NCBI GenBank assembly: GCA_943914515.1
Contig: CALUCI010000225.1
Span: forward strand, 1 to 8,692
Source: an uncultured Pseudomonas sp.
GTDB lineage: Bacteria; Pseudomonadota; Gammaproteobacteria; Pseudomonadales; Pseudomonadaceae
Length of the DNA stretch: 8,692 bases
Direction of reading: 5' to 3'
Part shown: in pieces, positions 1 to 5,261 of the stretch
How the letters are laid out: the number at the start of each line of letters is the position of its first letter
Numbering within the stretch: position 1 is the stretch's first letter
Position numbers and translations under genes: made by a program
Notes under the pieces: model-generated
Databases searched by the model: none
What the model was told of the DNA's origin: nothing
Seen by the model: the letters and a program-made list of their open reading frames with translations, nothing else

Positions 1-271
1 CCAGCAGGTACTCGCCTTCGTAGACGGTGTTGGCGCGGAACATCGGGAACACGAAGTCTCGGACGAATTCTTCGCGCAGGTCATCGATGTAGATTTCTTT
101 GACGCCCATGGCCTGAGCCTTGGCGCGGGCCGGCTCGACCTCTTCGCCCTGACCCAGATCAGCGGTGAAAGTCACCACTTCACAGTTGTAGGTATCCTGC
201 AGCCATTTGAGAATCACCGAAGTATCAAGGCCGCCGGAATACGCCAGTACGACCTTTTTTACGTCCGCCAT
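1..271 (-). CDS. argG: Argininosuccinate synthase, N-terminal part (cut by window edge)
   Basis: Only the first 90 codons are present; the gene runs off the left edge. The product joins citrulline and aspartate with ATP to give argininosuccinate, the penultimate step of arginine synthesis, in the cytoplasm. Residues 10-18 read AYSGGLDTS, the PP-loop of N-type ATP pyrophosphatases and the hallmark of ArgG. The following segment (TFTADLGQGEE, residues 34-44) and the RANTVYEGEYLL block near residue 80 are also typical. The start is ATG at 271, with GGAG seven bases upstream. An ATG at 276 is out of frame and too close to that GGAG. A tandem ArgR-type operator lies about 60 bases upstream, so repression by arginine is likely. 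motY lies upstream on the same strand, but the operator between them suggests argG has its own promoter. Identification is firm; the C-terminal part cannot be judged. Confidence 0.96.
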   Translation of the reverse strand, partial: MADVKKVVLAYSGGLDTSVILKWLQDTYNCEVVTFTADLGQGEEVEPARAKAQAMGVKEIYIDDLREEFVRDFVFPMFRANTVYEGEYLL

Positions 272-330
272 GCCATCACTCCACGGGGTTGTACGGAAAA
301 CCGCAGAGTCTACCGCTGTTACTGGCGAAT

Positions 331-367
331 TTACAGTGGGGCGACAGCTTGTGACGACAAAGCGACA
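331..367 (-). promoter_or_regulatory. Predicted ArgR operator of argG (tandem half-sites)
   Basis: Read on the minus strand, this is TGTCGC-N8-CA, then N5, then TGTCGC-N8-AA. The Pseudomonas ArgR site is known as direct repeats of TGTCGC-N8-AA separated by N5. Fifteen of the sixteen fixed positions match, and the spacing is exact. The site ends 59 bases before the argG start, where it could cover the promoter. I could not assign a convincing -35/-10 pair within it. Function is inferred from the motif. Confidence 0.72.
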
Positions 368-377
368 GTATCTGTCG
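363..377. repeat. Short perfect inverted repeat after motY
   Basis: CGACAG-TAT-CTGTCG is a six-base-pair perfect dyad with a three-base loop, 23 bases past the motY stop. It overlaps the distal ArgR half-site. It has no T-run on either strand, so it is a poor intrinsic terminator for motY. It may be part of the operator or a chance dyad. Confidence 0.35.
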
Positions 378-399
378 AGAGCGCGACGGGCGGTCGCAC

Positions 400-1416
400 T
401 CAGGACTTCAGTGAGGTCTTGGCCGGCGGCACCTGCGCTGCGGGCACGGTCGGCGTTGCCGGAGCAGCCGGGGTCGCTGCCGGGCTCGCGGCGGGACTGG
501 CTGGCGCCGGGGCAGCGGGGATAACCGGGTCTGCCGGCTTCTCCTGAACCGGTTTTTCCACCGGTGTCACCCGATCCAGCTGAATGTTCACTCGCCGGTT
601 GCGGGCGCGGTTGCCGGGCGAATTGTTGGCCGCCAGCGGGTAGCGTTCGCCATGGAAACGCAGGGTGATGTTGTCTTCAGGCACGCCGTGGGCTTTCAGG
701 TACTCCATCACCGCCAGCGCGCGACGACGCGACAGGTCGCGGTTGGTCAGGCGATTGCCGCTGTTATCGGAGTGGCCGTCGATTTCGATGTGGTTGACGG
801 TGGGGTCGGCCTTGAGGAAGTCGAGAATCACGTCCAGCCGGGCGCGGGCGTCGGCATCCAGATCGATGCCATTGCCGGGAAAGCCGATGCGCGCCTGGCG
901 GATCTGGTCGAAGTTCATCGGCAACAGCTTGGCATTGCACACCTGGAAGTCGCCGTAGGCCTTGTTGAACTTCACCGGCAGCAGGCGAACTTCCATCGGT
1001 CGCCCGGCTTCACCGGTGTAGTTGCGCACGACAGTGCTGCGACCATCCATCAGCCCGTTGATCAGGCGACTGGCCTGGCCCTGGGAACTGTTGAACAGCA
1101 CGCCGCTGCCGGCCATGCGGATCGAGCCAAGGTTGATGTCGCCACGCCCGGGCTGCCACGGCGCGGCTGCGGCCAGCAGGGTGGCCGATCCGGAGCCCAG
1201 CATGTTGCTGGTCGAACGCAGGCGGAAGGTCGCTTGCTCACCCGCGCGGCGCACGAACTCGCCGGTGCCGAAATCGGCGACCGGCTGGATCAGACGACAC
1301 TCGAATTGATCGCCCTCGACTTTCCATTCGATGTTTTCCACGCGCGTCTGGAAGGTGAGCGCGACGGCCGGAAGGCTGGCAAACAGGCTGAGCAGGGCTA
1401 GATAACGCTGGCGCAC
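400..1416 (-). CDS. motY: Flagellar T-ring protein MotY (OmpA-like peptidoglycan-binding domain)
   Basis: 338 residues. MotY forms a periplasmic ring around the flagellar basal body and helps hold the stators in Vibrio and Pseudomonas. A signal peptide spans residues 1-19 (cleavage probably after AVA). The MotY N-terminal domain follows to about residue 170, with cysteines C40 and C160 placed like the disulfide pair known in Vibrio MotY. An OmpA/MotB-type peptidoglycan-binding domain covers about 175-283; IEIDGHSDNSGN (210-221), LSRRRA and NRRVNI are its landmarks. A Pro/Ala-rich tail ends the protein (about 284-334). I chose GTG at 1416 because GTGGAG lies six bases upstream and the signal peptide begins there. 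The frame stays open to 1548, but that extension crosses a FliA-like promoter and would bury the signal peptide. The MotY call rests on family features and on the position between argG and pyrC. Confidence 0.9.
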   Translation of the reverse strand: MRQRYLALLSLFASLPAVALTFQTRVENIEWKVEGDQFECRLIQPVADFGTGEFVRRAGEQATFRLRSTSNMLGSGSATLLAAAAPWQPGRGDINLGSIRMAGSGVLFNSSQGQASRLINGLMDGRSTVVRNYTGEAGRPMEVRLLPVKFNKAYGDFQVCNAKLLPMNFDQIRQARIGFPGNGIDLDADARARLDVILDFLKADPTVNHIEIDGHSDNSGNRLTNRDLSRRRALAVMEYLKAHGVPEDNITLRFHGERYPLAANNSPGNRARNRRVNIQLDRVTPVEKPVQEKPADPVIPAAPAPASPAASPAATPAAPATPTVPAAQVPPAKTSLKS

Positions 1417-1453
1417 GGGCGGCTCCACAAAATTCTCACGACTTACCAGGAGG

Positions 1454-1480
1454 CTATCGGACGCCTGCGACAAAACTTGA
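1454..1480 (-). promoter_or_regulatory. FliA (sigma-28)-type promoter of motY
   Basis: On the minus strand the sequence is TCAAGTTT-N11-TCCGATAG. The enterobacterial sigma-28 consensus is TAAAGTTT-N11-GCCGATAA; this matches 7 of 8 at -35 and 6 of 8 at -10 with the exact spacer. Transcription would start near 1447, giving a leader of about 30 bases before the GTG at 1416 that includes its ribosome site. This fits a late flagellar gene and supports the chosen motY start. Confidence 0.65.
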
Positions 1481-1547
1481 TAGCGAGTGCTCGGCCAAGG
1501 CTTTTCCGGTAGCATTCGCCCAGAGTTCGAACCGCCTGGAATCCCCA

Positions 1548-2594
1548 ATGTCCGACCGCCTGACCCTCCTGCGTCCCGACGACTGGCACATCCATCTTCG
1601 CGATGGAGCCGTTCTGCCCCACACCGTCGCTGACGTGGCGCGCACCTTTGCCCGCGCCATCATCATGCCCAACCTGGTTCCACCGGTACGCAACGCCGAA
1701 GAAGCGGGAGCCTACCGCCAGCGCATTCTGGACGCGCGCCCGGCGAATAGCCGTTTCGAGCCGTTGATGGTGCTGTACCTCACCGACCGCACGCAACCTG
1801 AAGACATCCGCGCGGCCAAGGCCAGCGGCTTCGTGCATGCGGCCAAGCTCTATCCGGCTGGCGCGACCACCAACTCGGATTCCGGCGTCACCAGCATCGA
1901 CAAGATTTCGCCAGTGCTCGAAGCCATGGCCGAAGTCGGCATGCTGCTGCTGGTCCACGGTGAAGTGACCCGCAGTGACGTCGACGTGTTCGACCGCGAG
2001 AAGCTGTTCATCGACGAACACATGCGCCGTGTGGTTGAACGGTTCCCGACGCTGAAAGTGGTGTTCGAACACATCACCACCGCCGATGCCGCGCAGTTCG
2101 TGAAGGAAGCCTCGGACAACGTCGCCGCGACCATCACCGCCCAGCACCTGCTGTACAACCGCAACCACATGCTGGTTGGCGGGATCCGCCCGCACTTCTA
2201 TTGCCTGCCGATCCTCAAGCGCAACACGCACCAGGTAGCCCTGCTCGATGCCGCGACCAGTGGCAACCGCAAATTCTTCCTCGGCACCGACTCGGCGCCG
2301 CATGCCCGTCACGCCAAGGAAGCCGCCTGCGGCTGTGCCGGCTGCTACACCGCCTATGCCGCGATCGAGCTGTACGCCGAGGCGTTCGAGCAGCGCAATG
2401 CCCTGGACAAGCTCGAAGGTTTCGCCAGTCTGCACGGCCCGGCGTTCTACGGCCTGCCGGCGAACACCGACACCATTACCCTGGTCCGCGAAAGCTGGAC
2501 TGCCCCCGACAGCCTGCCGTTCGGCGAGCAGACCGTCATTCCGCTGCGCGCCGGTGAGCAACTGCGCTGGCGCCTGCTGGAGGACAACGCGTGA
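1548..2594 (+). CDS. pyrC: Dihydroorotase (class II, PyrC type)
   Basis: 348 residues, the usual length for E. coli-type PyrC. This cytoplasmic zinc enzyme cyclises N-carbamoyl-aspartate to dihydroorotate, step three of pyrimidine synthesis. The metal-binding HIHLRD is at residues 14-19 (H14, H16). K100 in KLYPAGATTNS is the lysine expected to be carboxylated and bridge the metals. H137 (in HGEV) and H175 (in FEHITT) are further ligands, and D248 in GTDSAPH is the catalytic aspartate. All active-site residues appear intact. ATG at 1548 is preceded by a modest GGA eight bases upstream; translation begins MSDRLTLLRPDDWHIHLRD, as in the family. It is divergent from motY with 131 bases between the starts. 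rnt overlaps its stop by four bases (GTGA), indicating one operon with translational coupling. I found no convincing promoter in the gap. Confidence 0.97.
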   Translation: MSDRLTLLRPDDWHIHLRDGAVLPHTVADVARTFARAIIMPNLVPPVRNAEEAGAYRQRILDARPANSRFEPLMVLYLTDRTQPEDIRAAKASGFVHAAKLYPAGATTNSDSGVTSIDKISPVLEAMAEVGMLLLVHGEVTRSDVDVFDREKLFIDEHMRRVVERFPTLKVVFEHITTADAAQFVKEASDNVAATITAQHLLYNRNHMLVGGIRPHFYCLPILKRNTHQVALLDAATSGNRKFFLGTDSAPHARHAKEAACGCAGCYTAYAAIELYAEAFEQRNALDKLEGFASLHGPAFYGLPANTDTITLVRESWTAPDSLPFGEQTVIPLRAGEQLRWRLLEDNA

Positions 2595-3262
2595 GCGACG
2601 ATCAGTTCGACGACGAACAGGAAGGTTCCGGTGGCGGCTCGCGCCACCCGATGGCAGAGCGTTTTCGTGGTTACCTGCCCGTTGTAGTCGATGTCGAGAC
2701 CGGCGGATTCAACTCCGCCACCGATGCCCTGCTGGAAATTGCCGCCGTTACCATCGGCATGGATGAAAAGGGTTTCCTGTTCCCGGAACACACCTATTTC
2801 TTCCGCGTCGAGCCGTTCGAGGGCGCCAATATCGAACAGGCAGCGCTGGAGTTCACCGGAATCAAGCTCGACCATCCACTGCGCATGGCCGTCAGCGAAG
2901 AGTCGGCCCTGACCGATATCTTCCGTGGCGTACGCAAGGCGCTGAAAGCCAATGGCTGCAAGCGGGCAATCCTGGTCGGCCACAACAGCAGTTTCGACCT
3001 CGGCTTCCTCAACGCCGCCGTGGCCCGTCACGACATGAAGCGCAACCCGTTTCACCCGTTCTCCAGCTTCGACACCGCCACCCTAGCCGGCCTGGCGTAT
3101 GGCCAGACGGTGCTGGCGCGGGCCTGCCAGAGCGCCGATATCGACTTCGACGGACGCGAGGCGCACTCCGCCCGCTACGACACGGAGAAGACTGCCGAGC
3201 TGTTCTGCGGCATCGTCAACCGCTGGAAGGAAATGGGCGGCTGGCACGATTTCGACGAGTGA
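2591..3262 (+). CDS. rnt: Ribonuclease T (DEDDh 3'-5' exoribonuclease)
   Basis: 223 residues. RNase T trims 3' ends of tRNA, 5S and 23S rRNA and takes part in tRNA end turnover. The DEDDh exonuclease residues are all visible: D34 and E36 in DVETGGFN, D136 in HNSSFDLGF, and H192 plus D197 in HSARYD. The N-terminal 25 residues are acidic and Gly-rich, as in other Pseudomonas RNase T proteins, before the fold begins at RGYLPVVVD. GTG at 2591 is chosen because GGAGG sits seven bases upstream; it overlaps the pyrC stop as GTGA. Translation is therefore probably coupled to pyrC. Downstream are a long imperfect hairpin and an intrinsic terminator facing the convergent peroxiredoxin gene. Length and motifs argue against the related DnaQ epsilon subunit. 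Confidence 0.96.
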   Translation: MSDDQFDDEQEGSGGGSRHPMAERFRGYLPVVVDVETGGFNSATDALLEIAAVTIGMDEKGFLFPEHTYFFRVEPFEGANIEQAALEFTGIKLDHPLRMAVSEESALTDIFRGVRKALKANGCKRAILVGHNSSFDLGFLNAAVARHDMKRNPFHPFSSFDTATLAGLAYGQTVLARACQSADIDFDGREAHSARYDTEKTAELFCGIVNRWKEMGGWHDFDE

Positions 3263-3272
3263 TGCAGTTCCA

Positions 3273-3356
3273 GGCTGCAAGCCGCAAGCTACAAGAAAAA
3301 GCGTACCGCGTGCGTTCCCGCTTTATCTTGTAGTTTCAAACCTGCAGCTTGCAGCC
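3273..3356. repeat. Long imperfect inverted repeat (REP-like) between rnt and peroxiredoxin gene
   Basis: The inner arms (3289-3303 and 3319-3333) pair at 14 of 15 positions around a 15-base loop: CTACAAGAAAAAGCG against CGCTTTATCTTGTAG. The outer arms (3273-3286 and 3343-3356) pair at 13 of 14: GGCTGCAAGCCGCA against TGCAGCTTGCAGCC. The two stems are separated by an asymmetric bulge. GCAAGCTACAAG-type palindromes recur between Pseudomonas genes, so this may be a dispersed REP-like unit. It is outside both genes and just upstream of the terminator, where it could protect the pyrC-rnt mRNA 3' end. Confidence 0.6.
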
Positions 3357-3358
3357 AT

Positions 3359-3391
3359 AAAAAAACCGGCCTGAACAAGGCCGGTTTTTTT
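3359..3391. terminator. Bidirectional intrinsic terminator
   Basis: The stem ACCGGCC (3365-3371) and GGCCGGT (3379-3385) encloses a seven-base loop. A seven-A run lies to the left and a seven-T run to the right, so it can end both pyrC-rnt transcription (plus) and the peroxiredoxin transcript (minus). Confidence 0.92.
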
Positions 3392-3404
3392 ATGCGCCTG
3401 GCAA

Positions 3405-4007
3405 TTACAGCTTGCCGGCGTTCTCGCTCAGGTAAGCAGCGACGCCTTCTGGCGAAGCGGTCATGCCCTTGTCGCCTTTTTTCCAGTTGGCAGGGCAGAC
3501 TTCGCCGTGCTCTTCGTGGAACTGCAGGGCGTCAACCAGACGCAGCAGCTCGTCCATGTTACGGCCCAGCGGCAGGTCGTTGACGATCTGCGAACGGACA
3601 ACGCCGTTGGTGTCGATCAGGAACGCACCACGGAAGGCCACGCCGCCTTCGGACTCGACGTCGTAGGCCTTGCAGATTTCGTGGGAGATGTCGGCAGCCA
3701 GGGTGTACTTGACCTGACCGATGCCGCCGTTGTTGACCGGGGTGTTGCGCCAGGCGTTGTGGGTGAAGTGCGAGTCGATCGAAACGCCGATGACTTCGAC
3801 GTTGCGCGCCTGGAACTCAGGGATGCGGTGGTCCAGAGCGATCAGCTCGGACGGGCAGACGAAGGTGAAGTCCAGCGGGTAGAAGAACACCAGGCCGTAT
3901 TTGCCCTTGATAGCCGAAGCCAGGTTGAAGCTGTCGACGATTTCGCCGTTGCCCAGTACTGCGGCGACAGTGAAGTCCGGGGCTTTTTTGCCAACGAGCA
4001 CGCTCAT
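3405..4007 (-). CDS. Typical 2-Cys peroxiredoxin (AhpC/TSA family, Prx1 type)
   Basis: 200 residues, the standard size. It reduces hydrogen peroxide and organic hydroperoxides in the cytoplasm with a thiol partner, probably thioredoxin or an AhpF-type reductase; no reductase gene is adjacent. The peroxidatic cysteine is C51 in FTFVCPSE and the resolving cysteine is C171 in VCPANW; C112 is additional. W86R87 fits the conserved active-site arginine segment. GGIG at 94-97 matches the GGLG element linked to over-oxidation sensitivity, but the C-terminal YF motif reads YL (192-193). ATG at 4007 has AGGAG seven bases upstream, and the protein begins MSVLVGKKAPDF, typical of the family. The open frame extends to 4124, but without a ribosome site. 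It converges on rnt and diverges from bfd. In P. aeruginosa the same position holds PA3529, called a probable peroxidase. Confidence 0.94.
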   Translation of the reverse strand: MSVLVGKKAPDFTVAAVLGNGEIVDSFNLASAIKGKYGLVFFYPLDFTFVCPSELIALDHRIPEFQARNVEVIGVSIDSHFTHNAWRNTPVNNGGIGQVKYTLAADISHEICKAYDVESEGGVAFRGAFLIDTNGVVRSQIVNDLPLGRNMDELLRLVDALQFHEEHGEVCPANWKKGDKGMTASPEGVAAYLSENAGKL

Positions 4008-4073
4008 TCGATTTCTCCTGATGGTATGAAACTGACGGTACAGGCGACCGGGGCCGCCTGACACGGGCCGACC

Positions 4074-4079
4074 ATCATA
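4074..4079 (-). promoter_or_regulatory. Possible -10 element for the peroxiredoxin gene
   Basis: TATGAT on the minus strand matches the -10 consensus at five of six positions, about 67 bases before the start codon. No good -35 lies 16-18 bases upstream, so an activator might be needed, or this may be chance. Confidence 0.3.
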
Positions 4080-4166
4080 CACCGCCAGGCACATGTCGCC
4101 GAGCGCAGCTTGCCGACAGTTCAAACTACCACCGGTCGCTCTATTCCAAGCCTTTGAAGAAGTATT

Positions 4167-4195
4167 TTGACAAGCATTCTCATTAACATTAAGCT
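4167..4195 (+). promoter_or_regulatory. Predicted bfd promoter with embedded Fur box
   Basis: A perfect -35 TTGACA (4167-4172) is followed after 17 bases by TAAGCT (4190-4195, 3 of 6). The 19 bases at 4169-4187, GACAAGCATTCTCATTAAC, match the Fur box GATAATGATAATCATTATC at 13 positions (14 read on the other strand). Fur bound here would cover the -35 and spacer, giving repression when iron is plentiful. That agrees with Bfd being made under iron starvation in P. aeruginosa. Confidence 0.62.
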
Positions 4196-4233
4196 TCGTT
4201 CCATTGAGCCTAACACCCCAATGGTCTTCTTCT

Positions 4234-4455
4234 ATGTATGTGTGTCTTTGTGTTGGTGTAACCGACGGACAGATCCGCGATGCGATCTACGAAGGATGCT
4301 GTAGCTACAAGGAAGTCCGTGCCGCGACCAACGTGGCCAGCCAGTGTGGCAAATGTGCATGCGTGGCCAAGCAAGTGGTTCGCGAGACCCTGACCGAGCT
4401 GCAAGTCAGCCAGGCCGCCGCCCTGCCCTATCCCGTGGAATTTTCCGCTGCATAA
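4234..4455 (+). CDS. bfd: Bacterioferritin-associated ferredoxin Bfd
   Basis: 73 residues, the same length as P. aeruginosa Bfd. This small [2Fe-2S] protein docks on bacterioferritin and passes electrons to its haem so that stored ferric iron is reduced and released. Cluster ligands C4 and C6 (MYVCLC) and C38 and C41 (CGKC) are present; C22, C23 and C43 are extra. Y2 and L5, which touch bacterioferritin in the P. aeruginosa complex, are kept, as are R29 and K46 of the basic patch. I start at ATG 4234 because the protein is known to begin MYVCLC; a TTG at 4204 is in frame but adds ten unrelated residues. No clear Shine-Dalgarno sequence precedes 4234, so initiation may be weak or leader-dependent. 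A Fur-box-like promoter lies upstream and a terminator follows, so bfd and bfr are probably separate units. Confidence 0.95.
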   Translation: MYVCLCVGVTDGQIRDAIYEGCCSYKEVRAATNVASQCGKCACVAKQVVRETLTELQVSQAAALPYPVEFSAA

Positions 4456-4475
4456 AATTTATTCGATTTATAAAG

Positions 4476-4501
4476 AACCGGACCCAGTGTCCGGTTTTTT
4501 T
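4476..4501 (+). terminator. Intrinsic terminator of bfd
   Basis: AACCGGAC (4476-4483) pairs with GTCCGGTT (4489-4496) around a five-base loop, followed by a T-run to 4501. It separates bfd from bfr, so each can respond to iron in its own direction. Confidence 0.9.
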
Positions 4502-4534
4502 ATTCCTTAAATTCAACTAGTTAGGGCTAAAACG

Positions 4535-4558
4535 CGGAATAAAAACATTCTTATTCCG
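4535..4558. repeat. Perfect 8-bp dyad upstream of bfr
   Basis: CGGAATAA and TTATTCCG form a perfect inverted repeat around the eight-base spacer AAACATTC. It lies about 100 bases upstream of bfr, just before an AT-rich stretch with a possible -10. It matches a Fur box at only about 11 of 19 positions, so I do not call it Fur. It could be an operator for an unidentified regulator. Confidence 0.45.
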
Positions 4559-4620
4559 ATTAATTTTCACTTATTATTCAATAACTTAGGTTTGACACTG
4601 AAAGTTGTCAGGCTCAAACT
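4548..4620 (+). promoter_or_regulatory. bfr promoter region with two candidate promoters
   Basis: Candidate A is TATTAT (4572-4577, 5 of 6) with a weak -35 TTCTTA (4548-4553) 18 bases upstream. Candidate B is a perfect TTGACA (4592-4597) with CAAACT (4615-4620, 3 of 6) 17 bases on. TGACA-N8-TGTCA (4593-4610) forms a second dyad on the -35 of candidate B. I cannot choose between them. No good Fur box is visible, which fits a gene needed when iron is abundant. Confidence 0.4.
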
Positions 4621-4659
4621 CCCGGTCATTGGCATCATTGACAGGGCAGGACTCCAACC

Positions 4660-5130
4660 ATGAAAGGCGACGTTAGCGTCATCCAGCATCTCAACAAGAT
4701 CCTCGGAAACGAGCTGGTCGCGATCAACCAATACTTCCTGCATGCGCGCATGTATGAAGACTGGGGTCTGGAGAAGCTCGGCAAGCACGAGTACAAAGAA
4801 TCCATCGACGAAATGAAGCACGCTGACAAACTGATCAAGCGGATTCTGTTTCTCGAAGGCATCCCCAACGTCCAGGACCTGGGCAAACTGCTGATCGGCG
4901 AACACACCCGCGAAATGCTCGAGTGCGACCTGAAGATCGAGCAAAAAGGTCTGATCGACCTCAAGGCCGCGATCGCTCATTGCGAAACCGTCGGCGACTT
5001 CGGTAGCCGCGAACTGCTGGAAGACATCCTCGAATCCGAGGAAGAGCACATCGACTGGCTGGAAACCCAACTGAGCCTGATCGACAAGGTCAGCCTGGAG
5101 AACTATCTGCAATCGCAGATGGGCGAGTAA
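4660..5130 (+). CDS. bfr: Bacterioferritin (haem-containing iron store, BfrB type)
   Basis: 156 residues. Bacterioferritin assembles into a 24-subunit cytoplasmic shell that oxidises ferrous iron and stores it as mineral; haem lies between subunit pairs. All six ferroxidase-site residues are in the expected places: E18, E51, H54, E94, E127 and H130. M52, the haem ligand, separates it from ordinary ferritins. I68, E81 and E85 lie where P. aeruginosa BfrB contacts Bfd (there L68, E81, E85), so docking with the neighbouring Bfd is likely kept. ATG at 4660 has AGGA eight bases upstream, and the start MKGDVSVIQHLN is typical. A strong terminator follows. The close match to P. aeruginosa BfrB (PA3531) suggests the symbol bfrB there; a separate FtnA-type store probably lies elsewhere in the genome. 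Confidence 0.97.
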   Translation: MKGDVSVIQHLNKILGNELVAINQYFLHARMYEDWGLEKLGKHEYKESIDEMKHADKLIKRILFLEGIPNVQDLGKLLIGEHTREMLECDLKIEQKGLIDLKAAIAHCETVGDFGSRELLEDILESEEEHIDWLETQLSLIDKVSLENYLQSQMGE

Positions 5131-5156
5131 TACAGCAGCGAGTTTCTGCCTCCACG

Positions 5157-5195
5157 AAAAAACGCCGCGATCCCTCAGGGACCGCGGCGTTTTTT
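5157..5195. terminator. Intrinsic terminator of bfr
   Basis: AACGCCGCG (5161-5169) pairs with CGCGGCGTT (5183-5191), and an inner TCCC-TCA-GGGA extends the hairpin. A six-A run precedes and a six-T run follows, so it could work in both directions, mainly ending bfr transcription. Confidence 0.92.
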
Positions 5196-5216
5196 GTTCA
5201 CGATCCGGCAGAAACG

Positions 5217-5239
5217 AAAAAGCCCCGCATTGCGGGGCT
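5217..5239 (-). terminator. Intrinsic terminator of grxD
   Basis: On the minus strand AGCCCCGC-AAT-GCGGGGCT is an eight-base-pair stem with a three-base loop, followed by a T-run. It lies 23 bases past the grxD stop and faces the bfr terminator across 21 bases. Confidence 0.88.
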
Positions 5240-5261
5240 CTTCAGCGCATCTGCAGGACGA

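Noticed and set aside
207..524. 105-codon plus-strand open frame across the argG-motY junction
   Set aside because: It overlaps the start of argG and the tail of motY antisense and spans the ArgR operator; Arg-rich nonsense composition.
652..1401. 249-codon plus-strand open frame opposite motY
   Set aside because: It is antisense to the signal peptide and OmpA-like domain of MotY, which explain the sequence; no domain is visible in the shadow.
1456..1471. TGTCGC on the minus strand near the motY promoter as an ArgR site
   Set aside because: Only one half-site, the AA is missing at the correct spacing, and no tandem partner exists; it falls in the spacer of the FliA promoter.
1477..1515. TTGATA and TAGCAT as a pyrC promoter
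   Set aside because: They are 27 bases apart, far beyond the 15-19 base range, and no better pair was found.
1417..1548. 44-codon N-terminal extension of MotY to an ATG at 1548
   Set aside because: It would bury the signal peptide, contains a FliA-type promoter, and the GTG at 1416 has a good ribosome site.
1443..2561. 372-codon minus-strand open frame opposite pyrC
   Set aside because: It is antisense to a full-length dihydroorotase with all catalytic residues; its composition (Val-, Gly-, His-rich) is that of a high-GC shadow frame and it has no recognisable domain.
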